From contig JAQFVV010012405.1 of the NCBI GenBank assembly GCA_028023455.1, forward strand, positions 6,409,334 through 6,473,333: a stretch of 64,000 nt of DNA, in the 5' to 3' direction. The notes under the pieces were generated by a model. It searched no databases, was not told the DNA's origin, and worked only from the letters and a program-made list of their open reading frames with translations. A program made the translations under genes and the position numbers. Within the stretch, counting starts at the first letter, position 1. Each line of letters opens with the position of its first letter. Source of the stretch: Epiperipatus broadwayi (Eukaryota > Onychophora > Udeonychophora > Euonychophora > Peripatidae). Shown piece after piece: positions 24,339-36,484 of the stretch.

Positions 24339-24590
24339 CTGGGATACTAAAGCATGCTGATCATCATCAATGCTATGGCCACTTAGTACCATTAATGAAC
24401 TGACCAACTTAAGTTCTAATAAATACTAAACTAAATAAAATGTTGTGCATAGAATTTAAAGGATATCCCCTTTGTGCCAATTCAGGACTGTCATCAACTG
24501 GATGTCCATAAACATTAAATATAAACCTCTTATATAACAGACTATTATACATGAATCTAGCTCAGAGAACAAAAGCTCAATAACTTACTA
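24339..24590 (-). repeat. Family E interspersed repeat, copy 1
   Basis: The reverse complement matches 49665-49934 over about 250 bp, including GAGCTAGATTCATGTATAA, TGGCCAG/TAG, and CATTGATGATGATCAGCATG near the end. Moderate divergence with several indels. No coding potential; class unknown. Confidence 0.8.
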
Positions 24591-25845
24591 TGAGCAAGAG
24601 ATAATCCTAATCATAAAATATTTTAAATCTGTTCTATGATTGAGTAAATTCACTGGAATAACATTAACAATTAAATATTAATTTATTAATAATAATTAAA
24701 ATGAAAGTAAGAACTGCAGACTATGGCTATACATATAAATTAAGCCTTATGATTTTGATAAATACAAAAAGAAATGTATTACATTGTGATTTACAAATAG
24801 ATTCCAATAGGCTTACATGAAACATATTTATATATAAGTACACAGACATGCGGTATAATAATTTATGAACATATTTGAACTGCCATATCATAATAAAAAT
24901 GTAATTAATTTTAACATATATGTGTCTACCTGACAGCACACAAACATGCTGTAACATATGGGAATTGTCATGTAATAACAAAAACACATTTTACTGATAC
25001 AGAAAGTGACTGTTTTCACATATATATGGAGTCTGGTGAACTTGATAGTGAGATTCAGATATTATAGGATAAACACTAGCCAAAGAAAAACTACTATTTA
25101 AAGATTTGACTTTAGTCAACAATTGTTTGATTCTGGTGACATTGAATTGAAGAAAAATGGAGAAGAAAAAACTGAAATTAAGTGCATTAAGGAAATCAAG
25201 TTCATTTGTATACACCACACCAACATTAAGTGATTAATAATCCCTGGTTCTATAAAGTTATTGAAGCATACCAATTATGGAATCTTTAGAATCTCAATTT
25301 ATTGGTACATATTTATTAATAAAAGTTTGAGAAATGGAATAATAACATTAAGTGTAAAAACACATCCATAAAAACATGGTTGTGATATGTTGTACACCTC
25401 ATTACCAGTTGGGGAGTACTTCTACAGGTATTGAGACTATACTTTAACTTTGCTTGTTATAATGATTCTATAAAAGTAAGAAAAAGTACTTCTGTCATTC
25501 AATAGTTAACTGCTTAAAAAAGCTTATGATGATACCCAATTAGACTAAACTCATGATTATGATTAATTGATAAAATTTTAGTTTAGTTATTAGGAATATA
25601 AGACATAAGGTTTTATTGCTTGGAAGTTCATTTGAAGGTAGAATGCTGAAAGTGATAGATCCAAATGCAATATAAAGAATGTAGTTTCCTGAGAGGCTTA
25701 AAACAAACAGGATCTAGTTATTGGTTATTTGCTGCTTCTATCAAAATAACTAAATGACTTAAACTTTACTTATATATAGTATAACTTTCTTACCTTCTAA
25801 TAGTTATTATTTGTACAACTATATCATTTTTGCATCTATATCTTG
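24591..25845. other. No gene recognised
   Basis: AT-rich. Minus-strand frames of 75-86 codons at 24727-25218 lack any recognisable motif. Confidence 0.5.
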
Positions 25846-26515
25846 ACTAAAGATAAATGTTAAAAAGACTAAAGTAATGTTTAATCAATTTGCTCAAAAT
25901 ATGAAAATAAAGATTAATTATGATGAATTAGAAGAAGTTAACAGTTACAGATGGAAACATAATGGATAAAATTAATCATAGAATTAAACTTGTGTGGAGT
26001 GCTTTTGGTAGAAATAAATTGATACTAAAAGGAAATATGTCTATGTGTTTGAAAAAGGAAGGTTTTTAACAAATGTGTTTTACCAGTTCTTACTTATGGA
26101 TCTGAGACTTGGTCATTTAATAGAAGAGCAATACAAATACTTTGAACCACTCAAAGAAGTATGGAGAGATGCATGTTGGGAGTAACAAGAAGAGATCGAA
26201 AATGCAATATATGGATAAGAGAACAAACAGGTGTTACTGATCTCATTGAAATAAATAAAAGATTGAAGTGGAGTTGGGCTGGACATATTGCTAAAAGAAA
26301 TGATAATAGATGGACAATTGAAATCTTAAACTGGATTCCAAGAGATTGTAAAAGACCCAGAAAGAGTCCACATATGAGATGGATGGATGAAATAAGAAAG
26401 TGTGCAGGGGTGATGTGGAGAAGAGAAGCTAAAGATCAGAGAAGTTGGATTGAACTTAGAGAGACCTTCATACTGCAGTGGATTGATAATGGTTGATGAT
26501 GATGATGATGATTTT
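25846..26515 (+). mobile_element. RTE-type LINE, 5'-truncated, internally deleted
   Basis: Begins at GACTAAAGATAAATGTTAAA, equal to about 62465 in the best copy, and ends with GGTTGATGATGATGATGATG, the tandem-repeat tail. About 31 bp encoding the KYLGQIINT part are missing after 25945, and there are frameshifts before 26161. From 26161 the frame is open for 111 codons with MLGVTRRDRKCNIWIREQTG, the AGHIAKR..RW block and the final ILQWIDNG. Downstream it is the second-best preserved copy. Non-functional. Confidence 0.92.
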
Positions 26516-28094
26516 CAAGATATTTACTATAAATACATTTTATTTTTTCGATCTTATAGTGATGTATGTTGTTTCCTAGTAAATGAATCTTACATTTTCT
26601 GAGTTGCTCAGGAAAATGTAGATGCATATTATTGTTAGAAAATTACTGTATTATCAAAATAAAAATTAATTAACATATTAATATAAAAATGAAAATGAAT
26701 TAATATAAATAATTATCACCATGGTTAATGGTAAGCACAACTTCCATAACTATGTTTTGGGGTTCAAGATCAGATTAAGAGAAGCGTGGAATTTTTTTTA
26801 AGTCACAAATGGGTATAGGATTTTTCTTTTAGGTAGCCAGCTCAGAAACATCCTAGTTTATTTTCTGATATTGATTGATAAATGAGTGTATAGCTATTAT
26901 TAATGAAAAGGTAAACACATCTCTGTTTGGATTGATTGGGTAAATATGTTAATATGTTGTTGGGTGAGAGATATCAAATTTTTGCAGATGATAAGTCTGC
27001 ATTTTATGCTACCTTTAAATGTTTTAAATAATAAATTAAGAAATGCATTATTATGCACTTTTGGAGTAAATATGGTAAATGATAAACAATTTGTTATTAT
27101 GTAAACAGAATTGCTGCTTATATTATTTAGTTTGAATAAGACATTTTAAATAAATGCTAAAACCTTTTTTACAGGTAACCAGTTTTATTATTAAATTGTG
27201 GAATAAAAAAAAATATAGAATACATTTCTGCTTGCTGATATCCCTTGAAAGCACAACCACACACATGTATATATTTAATTTTGAGGCACTATATAAATGG
27301 ACAAATGTACAGGTATACATATACGTACTTAATCTACTCATATATAAATATATGAAGTATGAAACGGGAAGTTAAGATAATCTCATGAATTAAAAAAAAA
27401 AATCACAATTCCAGCTGAGAAAAATAAAATTGGATTAATCCTAAAGAAAGAGAATGGGGAAAGTTATCCCATTTTATCAATCCTAGCAATCAGGGCAAAA
27501 GATTATAAAAATATTCTACAAGTACTCTAATCCTTTATTGCATGTTGCAGAGAAGCTGTAAATTAACATAATTTCTATTGGCAATCTTTGATTCTGATTT
27601 TTTCTTTATTTCATAATGAAACAAAAAAAAAAAGATTTATTAAAAGAAAAATATTCGAAAGGTAAAATCTGTTTAAAAAATTATTTATGTGCTAATTTTT
27701 TTTTTTTTCTTGTACATGTGTTCTTGCTAATAAACATAGTACACAAATGCATACATACATATAAATGACAAGTATGACTGTTGTCAGGTGTGAATCCTGT
27801 AGAGCAATAAAGGTAGCACAGTAAAATAATCTTAATGATTGGGTGCTTGAGGAATCACGTGATATTCGAGCACGTGACACCTTGAATTTAGATCAGCAAC
27901 TTTTAGTTCTTGAATTCATCGTTCTAACACCATGAAATTGTATAAAAAAGGCAGTCAAATAAAGATCATTCTTTCAAAATATACAACTTTCTACACAAAT
28001 TTCAGAAAGGTGTACTTTATGGGATCACAGCACTATTGATAGTAAAAATATTTTAAATGATATGTGTAAAATCAATTTTTTTATATATGTCAAA
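26516..28094. other. No gene recognised
   Basis: AT-rich. Overlapping opposite-strand frames at 27123-27375 are mutual shadows without motifs. 27840-27950 contains a degraded SINE-like patch (GAATCACGTGATATTCGAGC). 27692-27710 is a T-run. Confidence 0.5.
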
Positions 28095-28166
28095 TGCGTT
28101 GACCGGGGAGAGAACCCTGGCCAGCTGCTTGGAAAGCAGCTATGCTTACTACTAGGCCACCAACGC
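28095..28166 (-). tRNA. tRNA-Gly(UCC)-like sequence, probably pseudogene or SINE head
   Basis: On the minus strand the 72 nt begin GCGTTGGTGG and end TCAACGCA, so a 7-bp acceptor stem forms with one G-U pair. The anticodon arm GCTGC-TTTCCAA-GCAGC is perfect with anticodon TCC (glycine). The D arm (GGCC instead of the usual GGTAT) is weak, and the T arm has a mismatch and a TTCTCTC loop lacking the invariant A. The length equals that of animal tRNA-Gly(UCC). The upstream GTCAA matches the 5' end of the SINEs at 36.2 and 59.7 kb, so it may be the least diverged member of that SINE family or an old tRNA pseudogene. A working tRNA is unlikely. Confidence 0.6.
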
Positions 28167-28409
28167 ATTGACTAAAAACAATTTTTAAACTACTTTCATA
28201 TGATATTTTGAAAGTTTTATCATTAGGCAAAATATCATTCATATGATTCTCAGGAACTGCACTTGTTACAATATGTGTTATCAGATATTCTATACATTCA
28301 GCACAGTCTGATATTAAACTGATTGGAGGTCAAGAATAAGATACATCATTTTTGATGTATTCTGGTTAATAAAAAATTTCCCCAAAAAAATAAAAGAAAA
28401 AGTCAATAA

Positions 28410-28740
28410 TGTTTTTTCTTTATCAAAACAAAGCTTTTGATTTAATTGATCATGCAATTATTAATGAAATTGGTTGCCAAAATATCTTATTGTTTATATA
28501 ATAAATTTTTATATGGAACTACAAGCTTCAATTAAAGTGGACTATAGAAAATAGTACGTCTTCAGTTTAGCAAAGGAGTTGTACAAGCTAGAATATTTTT
28601 GCTCTCATTCACTATGCATGTTGAATAATGATAAAAATGAATTGGAAAATATCAACAAACTTAAGATATATTTTTGATACCAGTCTTCCAACAAAAAAAG
28701 GGTTAAAAGAACTTTTTGAAAATTAAAGACAGGGTAAATG
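28410..28740 (+). pseudogene. Reverse transcriptase remnant (non-LTR type)
   Basis: From 28430 the frame reads KAFDLIDHAIINEI, matching reverse transcriptase motif A surroundings ([F/Y]xDxxKAFDxxDH). About 130 bp downstream, in another frame, FSKGVVQARIFLLSFTMHVE resembles motif B (GVRQGxxxSPxLFxxYVE). Stops and frameshifts separate the blocks. It does not match the RTE copy closely (which has [11 protein letters not shown]), so it is another LINE lineage. Confidence 0.55.
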
Positions 28741-28859
28741 GTTTATATTCTATAAGGCATATAACATTTGAACACCAAATGTAATAAAGTTAAACTTCAA
28801 TTTAAAAAGCATTAGATTTTGGGTCTATTGTCACCCAACTGGCAAAAATAATTGAATAA

Positions 28860-29145
28860 ACCACTAAACATCACATAATCACCAGTTCATATGCTTATAC
28901 AAGCTGTTTACACAGAGATTAATCTCTTCATACAGTAGTGTCACTAGTTCAAGCCAGAATAATCAATGGATGTAAGAAGGTTTGATCTAATGCCTACTCA
29001 TACAATATCCCCAGACCAAACTAGGCTGGGGATATAGGATGAGTAGGGACTAGATAGGGGTTTTATGCACAAACCTTCTTGCAATCATTGATTACTCTGG
29101 CTTGCACTGGTGGCACTACTGTATGGAGAGTTTAGCTTCTGTGTA
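28860..29145. repeat. Family C palindromic repeat, copy 2 (centre deleted)
   Basis: The left arm 28860-29010 and right arm about 29025-29140 pair through TACAGTAGTG/ CACTACTGTA, CAAGCCAGA..AATCAATG and ATATCCCCAG/CTGGGGATAT. Compared with copy 1 the centre with CATCAGTGA is missing, leaving the arms almost touching. Confidence 0.85.
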
Positions 29146-32100
29146 ATAATTGAATAGTTAGTTTTGGGGGGAAATCATTTGAGTTTGGGGAGCCAGAAGT
29201 ACAGGATTAACTTCAGTCTGTAAATCTTCAGTTTTTGATTCCATCATTCCTTGCCTGTAGGTAAATGACATAAGCAAGAAGAAAAATCAAATAGGCACTT
29301 TTTTGAGACGTCATATGATTGAGCTTAAATTTAGAAATGTTTACCTTTCCATCTAGCTTTCAAGTTTATCACACTATTACTGTTCAAAATATTACAGTAA
29401 AAATGGAATGGTTTGTTGCTTCAGAAGTCGTGATGTTTGAGCATGGCATGATAGGTTAAACTTGAACAAAGAGCCTGTAGTAGATGTGAAAAAGATAATG
29501 ATTATGGCTATTGAATTGATAGATGACTTTGAAATTGATGAAGATGAAGACTTATATAGACATTAGCAGCTTTTATGTTTTTGGATCACTTATCAGTAAC
29601 AAAAGAGTGATCAAGTAAATGATTAAAGCCTGAAAAAGTTACTGTTTGGATATAAGAATATCTAAAAATGAAGATAGGATTTAAACTGAAGTTCAAATGG
29701 CAGATTTAAAATCAGTTTGATCATATTATGAAATGATCATCCCTGAAAGATTAACAATGGAAGAAGAATTATTAGTCCTGTTGAACAATGATTGAAAGAA
29801 CACAATATAAAGGTTAAAAGAGAAAAAAACATAGATGTGTTTACATTAGCAGACCACGTATGTACTAAGAACTATGTTCAATTGGGAAAATACAAAAATA
29901 TTGAATAGAGAGGATGCAAAGAAGAAAATTCATAAGTCAACTATAAGTCAAGTATGGCAATACCCAGTGTATGGAAGCCTCTAATTAACCTTTCTCTTAG
30001 AAATAATAATAAAATGTAAGGACTCGGAAAGATTTGAACCAATCCTCATTCATAAATATATAAATTTTCTACTATCTGTTGCCTTTGGCAGAATATCTCA
30101 GTTCAATATTCGAAAATCTAAAGTGCGAGTTTGACTCATATTCACTGGTCAGACCAGCAACATCTGAAGAAGAGTGGAGAATAATACTACTTGAAACATT
30201 GTGTAATTACTAATATGTGTTGTTTATTTATGCATTATTACTAACAAGTTGTTTGTATTTGAAAAGTTTAAATAAAGTTTATTTTTTTTTATACATTCAA
30301 CATTTAAATGATAGATGATAATAGTCCAACATATTATCACATTTAATATACCATCATTACAAACCTTCAGACAAATATTAGCACTAATTAATTCGGCTTC
30401 AATTTCATTATAAATAGTTATCAAAGAAGTTGGAAAATACGCAAATAATAAGTCAGTCTAGTTTTGTATTGCTCAGTGCAGTCATATAACAGTTGATTTT
30501 AGTGCTAAAGCCATTATATTTATTTTTATTATTATACATTAATCTAGAGAAATGCAATTTATATGTTTACCAGGCTTCTACATTTAAGTTGAAAAAATGA
30601 TAACTAGCTTTCAACACCAATATATATATATTCTGACAAATTGATGGATATTCTTTTATATTAGTGATATGATAACAATGAAATATATAGTAATGTATCC
30701 CTATTTTTAAAGGTAGCCTAAAGTTGATAGATTCATAAACATGTTAGAAAAAAGGTATACTACTGACTTTAATGAGGGAAAATTGTTGGTACCTAATTAA
30801 GTGGAATATCAACATCTAGAGTTTTGAACTATTTAATGTTTTGCGATAATTGTTTTTACTAATCACCTGGATTAGTTATGATTAGAAGTCAATTCTGAAT
30901 GAAAGTAAGTCTGGGGTACCTTGTGAAGAATAGCAATTACATCACTTCAGAGATTGTCTAAACATTCCAGTGTTAAGTAGTGAATGTTATTGTGAAATCA
31001 TTCTTAGATAAGATGCCCTTCCAGAATTGTTGGCATCTTTGCAAGTTCCTCACAAAAGCATGGAAGTCACAAATATAACAGCAAACCTAGGGGTGATAAA
31101 GTCTATTATTACATTTTTTCTAGCCACAAATATCAACCAGATTGTTTATAAAAACATATTTCAGTTTTCATTTGGTTAGTCTTTTTTTTTTTTTGATCAG
31201 GAGTTGTTATCCTTTAATAGATTAATTGATGACTGAATTCTTCTTCCATGAATATGAAATTCCAACTGTAGAATGCTCTAGCTTGGAATTAACTTTTTTA
31301 TCATATAATAATATGCAATAATCAGTGATACCTTATATGACAAAATAGATGGGCAGTGATATAACAAAAAACGAGTATTATTTATCATTAGGTAAAATAA
31401 GCACAAATAAATTTATTAATCTGCTAAGCTGGCTGTCAATACAGAGTACCTTTGTCAAAGAATGACTCATCAACAACTCTAAAAATGACAGAGTGCAACT
31501 AATATGCGCCTTGTACTGGATATCTTGCAAGTGTAGATATTGCAGTGAAATGCACACTAAATCTAGAATATCTCAGCATATCTACTTATATATAACAGAT
31601 TTAATCTAACACTATGCATAGCTTAGTATTCATTGACAATGAGAGATGACAGGCTACTCTTTTAATCCAGCCACTACTAAGATCATTTGCTTCAAAAACA
31701 ATCACAGAAAATGGAAAGTTAAGGTAGCTTGGCACATAGTCAATTCTGGTAATGTTATAAACATTAGAACCAATAGAATTCCCTTCAACAAGCACTGGTC
31801 ATTTAATTTGACAACAAAGATGGAGCTTTGTCAATTTATTCTTACAGCTGTTACACATGAAAATTCATTGAAATTAGCACCCATTTTAATTATTTTTGTA
31901 TGCAGGTGAAAATACCAATGCATTTTGGTAATTTTCACTTAGTCATGCTTTGACAAAAATCTTCTATATTGAATACCTGGCTGTCTGTAATTATTATTTA
32001 CTTGTTTATTTATATGTTACATATTGCCTGTGGTATTAATCTTTCTACTTTTACATTTTATTTAAGTAATTTTGGGGAATCTTGCCTATGAATTATCCTA

Positions 32101-33789
32101 GTAATGTATTTCATCTTATTTGTTCCATGAATATACTTATTATATTTATATGTAATATATCATGAGTGTGTGCATACATTGATGAATTAAAAAAATTAAT
32201 GATTGAATATAAGAGTGATTGTTTTAGGCACATGAATTTCCAATGCAGTACACCACAATCATGGCATTTAATTATTGTCATGGATATAATTATCAAAGCC
32301 CCTGAAAATGCATTTGGCCAACCAATAACTCTTATATTTTATGATTAATTTTTTCATAAATGTACATACATATTTGTAGTCAGTTCTCATTTATATGCAT
32401 ATATATATATAGTTATTTATGTGTATACATATTAATGCAGTTTGAAGATAAAAATATTCATACCAAAAATATTTATTTATGATTATCCTAAAATTATGTA
32501 TTAATATTGAGTTTTCCAATGTTTTATTCACACACACACCATCACACATAAAACAGATTACCTCTAATATAATGAAAAGTGGGCCTTATTTACAAGTTCA
32601 TTTAAATGGTTCTTTGAGAATCTTGCTTGTGAATTATCTTAGTAACATAATCTTACATATTTGTTCTATCAGTAGGTTTATATACATAAACATATATACA
32701 TATACGGTTATAAGGGACTTTTTTTAATTATATAAGACTTATAAATACATCAAGAGCCAATTTATGTGTGCATGTAAAATAATTTTGCAATATATTTAAT
32801 ATTTAAAATTCTGTAATCTTTTATTAGTAATTTATTTCCAAATCTAAAAGCATTTCTAAAAATTGAATCCTGTCTAAAATATTTGAATTTTCTAGCAATC
32901 AAAAGCAAGTTTTCAAACTGAACCTTTAATTTTCTTGTTCCTAATGATATGGCAAATACTTTTTTGTCTTGTAATTATCTCAATTTTTATAACTTAGTTT
33001 TTTTATTTTTAGCTTAAAGTATTTTTTTGAATACTTATAACTTTGACAAAAAAAAAGTTAAAATTGATTAAAGATTTAATTTTTATAAATTTTCTTCATC
33101 CCCCCCAAACACAAGTTAAATGATTTAGAAGTTTTGTTAAATGTTATACTTATTATACACTTTTAATTAATAACACATTTTATTATTAGTTTCTGTTTTT
33201 AGTTTTGATTATCTAACAGACTTCTTCAGAGCTCCGTTTACTTTCTGTAATCAAAAGGCTGATGAAACTCTAAAGGAGCTACTAAAGAGAGAATACTTTA
33301 AAAAAACCAATGCAAAAAATCCCCAGAATGTTTAATAAAACATCCTAAAGAAGTTTGTTAACCCTGAGAAATCTTCTAACTTTATATATTGTGACTGCAC
33401 ACACACACACAAATTGATCTCCACCATTTATATTTTTCCATAGTATTTCACTCACACTTATAGCTTTGAATATTTAAGATTCTCCCTTCCTCTTCCACTG
33501 ACTCTTATTTTCATCACAGTTTAAAAAACATTCTTTACTAATATATATAATCAAATGCATTACAGATCTGGAAATCATAAGAAGTTTGACCATCAGAAAT
33601 GATCAAGTTCAAGCCACAATCACGGCCCTTGTAATACAAAGTCTGCCATTCTATCACTATCCTTAACTATACAGGACCCCTTATCAATAAAGTACTATCT
33701 TTTAAACAATGATAAAAATAAGATGAGTGAGGAAAATATTCTTCATATTGTATTTTATATATTATTTGACTTTTTAAAATCAAATAAGA
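29146..33789. other. No clear gene; one decayed coding-like patch
   Basis: AT-rich. 29390-29970 looks like an old coding sequence broken by many stops, with pieces such as IDDFEIDEDEDLY and NIDVFTLADHVCTKNYVQLGKY; I do not recognise the family. 30020-30050 has a minus-strand B-box-like motif (GATTGGTTCAAATC). (CA)-type microsatellites lie at 32530-32540 and 33400-33411. Frames at 31601-31909 and 32111-32348 are opposite-strand shadows of each other. Confidence 0.45.
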
Positions 33790-34080
33790 ACAAGGATAAT
33801 ACTGAGAGAATTAGCTGATACTACTAACTTCATTGAAAAAGTTAAGAGACTAAAATAAAATTGGTTTGGACATATTAGAGAAGACAATAAATAGACAGTT
33901 GAAGTTTTGCACTAGATTTCAAGAGTTTTCAAAAGACCTAGAAAAAGACCAAACATAAGATGAATGGGTGAAATAAAGAAGGCTACTAATGTGATGTAGA
34001 AAAGAAAGACTATGGATTGGAGAATTTGATTAAATTTAGAAAGACCTTCATGCTGCAGTGGAGTGATAATCTCTGAAAAT
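33790..34080 (+). mobile_element. RTE-type LINE, degraded 3' fragment
   Basis: Ordered matches to the RTE 3' end: CTTCATTGAAAAAGTTAAG, TTGGTTTGGACATATTAGAG, TCAAAAGACCTAGAAAAAGA, and ACCTTCATGCTGCAGTGGAG. More substituted than the 20-kb and 26-kb copies. Frames that appear open on the minus strand here are shadows. Confidence 0.8.
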
Positions 34081-34383
34081 GACATTGAAAAAAAAAAACA
34101 AAGAAGGAGAAAGTAAAAACAAAGATAAATAATATGACAAATACAATAATATAAAAAATGGCTATATATTTTCTGAAGACATAACAAATATAGGAAACTT
34201 GAATGTAAACATAAGAATTGTATAAGATTATTAGTAGAATGCAATACCTCAATATAGAAAATTGTGGAAAATTATATTAATAAAATATTATCTATATGAT
34301 CAATTTTTTAGGAGGTCATATGACTTTGAGTTCAAAATGAAAACACAATAAAGTTTTCAATTCCAGCTCATTAGTTTATATCC
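34081..34383. other. No gene recognised
   Basis: AT-rich spacer between an RTE fragment and a family C repeat. Confidence 0.6.
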
Positions 34384-34623
34384 TAAGATCTAAGTTCAGT
34401 GCTCTCAGATCTAAGGCTCTTCACTGATGAAAGCCACAAGCTAGAAGCTAGTCTGGGAATATTGGATGAATAGGCACTAGATAAGAGATTTTATGCACAA
34501 TCCTTTCTGCATCCATTGCTTATTCTGGCTTGCACTAAATGGCACTACTGTATGAAGAGTTTTGCCTCTGTGTAAACAGCTTATGTAAACATAAAGAATG
34601 GTGATCATATGATGTTTAGTGGA
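34384..34623 (-). repeat. Family C repeat, copy 3 (single arm plus centre)
   Basis: Contains the centre (AAGATCTAAGTTCAGTGCTC, CTCTTCACTGATGAA) that copy 1 has and copy 2 lacks, followed by one arm to TGATGTTTAGTGG at 34622. The facing arm is absent. Confidence 0.8.
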
Positions 34624-35107
34624 TAAATCTATAAAGACATATCTTTCCTCAAAATTAATTAAAAATCATTTTTGATAGCGATATAAATAATCAATTAAAT
34701 AAGAAATAAAATTATGCAATTGTTAAAAGTATTGATATATTTAAAAAGTTTGAGAACTGGATATGACTGAGCTGAAGTCATGCATGATTCAGTGACCTTG
34801 AGCTCCAGAACCCTGTCACCATATCACTGCATCAAGCCATAATAGACCTTGATATCTTCATCGACACTTTCATAATTTTCATTTTTTTATATATAAAGTT
34901 TCCACAAAATTGTTAATGAACACTATGTGCTGCTTATATCTATACTCTGGTTAACGTAATTCTTTAGATATATTCATCACCCTGAATTGTTTAGTGCAAT
35001 AGTAGAAGAGACAGACTCCAGATTGTAAAGTCCTTGGATTGATTCCAGTTCTGGCATTTCTGATGCTCGAACATCGTATGAACTCCAGAGCAATAAAGCC
35101 ATTCAAT
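34624..35107. other. No gene; tRNA-like patch at 34985-35095
   Basis: Around 34995-35060 the plus strand reads TAGTGCAATAGTAGAAG (A-box-like) then GGATTGATTCCAG (B-box-like), spaced as in a tRNA-derived SINE. The fold is not convincing. The rest is AT-rich. Confidence 0.4.
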
Positions 35108-35475
35108 TACTTATTTTAATATACAAGCTAATATACAGGGTATAGGAGCACAGACTTTCACATGACCCACCACTCTCCACTCTATCTCATAACACTGATA
35201 CACTTGAACACATATATGTGTCGAAAAGATAAATAATCACCAATATACATATTTCATGCTAAACCAGCAATCATCAGTTGGTCCAGATTACCATCTCTAC
35301 ACATATATGCTATAAGTGCTCAGATATATATTAAGATAGCCAATCCTCATACTTCAATGGGCAGGCTTCAATCTACTCCACACTCCAACTCTTCAACAGT
35401 CCATCGAATTGAAAATCTGATGATGGAATGCTTATAAGCCTGTGTGTTTCAATTATACAAGCTAATGTAAATCAT
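35108..35475 (+). repeat. Family B (SINE-like) repeat, copy 1
   Basis: Shares long ordered blocks with 42113-42485 and with the reverse complement of 53738-54058: TATCTCATAACACTGATAC, AAAGATAAATAATCACCAAT, TTCATGCTAAACCAGCAATC, and AGGCTTCAATCTACTCCACA. Non-coding. The first part contains a possible B-box in other copies (GGATTTGAACACAG at 42150). Confidence 0.85.
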
Positions 35476-36234
35476 TTCTTCTGATAGATATAATTTTAGA
35501 AGCTTCACACATTGACAAAAATATTGATGTCTACTTTGTATGTATGTAATCATATTTATCGTTACCCTCTTTTTAAGCTAATTCTTGATTTTGTCTACTA
35601 TTGGCAGCAATTGTCTTTTATTTTTTTATTTGTTCTGTCTTTAATAAAAGAAGGATGTGATCTCATATATATTCCTAAAGAAATCAAATTGTTGATTTCT
35701 CAAAGTAGTGCTTGAGCATCTAAATAGCAAAATGGATGAAATAGATTTATTCAAGGGACCAATTTGATTTTTACATAATTTAACACTCGTAAAAAAGCGC
35801 ATGCGCAATAGCTTGAAAGGCTGATCTTTAATGTATTATAATTTACACCTTGAATCCATAATTTTCCTACTGTGCCAAATCACATTAGAATCACATGTAT
35901 ATGCCCATGATTATTAACAACCCTTTTGAATGGTTTAATCGTATTGATGGAGTAATGGAATTTTGAGTTCAAGATCCATAGATCACAGTTCTGTTCTATT
36001 ATTTTCAATGCAAACTTCTTGTGAACTCGCGAGTTATACGTCATTTGATTATACTATTAGTTGTAAAAGTTACTGAATACTTAATCCTAAAAATGAAATG
36101 ATACATTTATTTTTGATTTCTTTTAGTTCAAGAGAAAGCTATCTTTAAAATGTCCAACAAGCAAAATAAAGCAAATAAACGGGAATCAACTTTTTGTATG
36201 AAAAATTGTGACTTTCGTACTTTTTCATAAGAAA
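35476..36234. other. No gene recognised
   Basis: AT-rich; a 67-codon hydrophobic frame at 35512-35715 has no motif. A CTCGCGAG palindrome is at 36027-36034. Confidence 0.5.
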
Positions 36235-36484
36235 GTGTTTGTAGTCAAGCGTTGGTGGCCTTGTGGTCAGCATAGCTGCCTTACAAGCAGTTGTCCCGGG
36301 TTCGCGGGTTTGCTTCTCGGCCGATGCTTTGACACATGAAAAAATAAAATGTGTTTGTAGTCAAACGTTGTTAGCCGAGAGGTCAGCGCAGCAGCCTTGC
36401 AAGCAAGCAGTTGGTCGCAGACGGTTGTTGCAGGTCGCCTTCCGCCCGATGCTATGACATATGGAAAAAAAAAGTGTGTTTGTA
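36235..36484 (+). mobile_element. Two adjacent tRNA-Gly-derived SINEs sharing flanks
   Basis: The first unit is tRNA-like from GCGTTGGTGGCC at 36249, with the anticodon-arm GCTGC-CTTACAA-GCAGT and a B-box GGTTCGCGGG. It ends GACACATG plus an A-rich tail at 36350. A second, more diverged unit runs from 36360 to 36475. The 9-mer GTGTTTGTA occurs before the first (36235), between them (36351) and after the second (36476), and the first two are followed by GTCAA. This suggests either two insertions at one target or insertion followed by tandem duplication. The apparent 64-codon frame over this region is not a gene. Confidence 0.85.

Noticed and set aside
28095-28166. Functional tRNA-Gly gene
   Set aside because: D arm weak, T arm mismatch and a T loop without the invariant A; shares changes with SINE copies.
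36263-36457. 64-codon frame with Cys and Arg
   Set aside because: Falls within the doubled tRNA-derived SINE.
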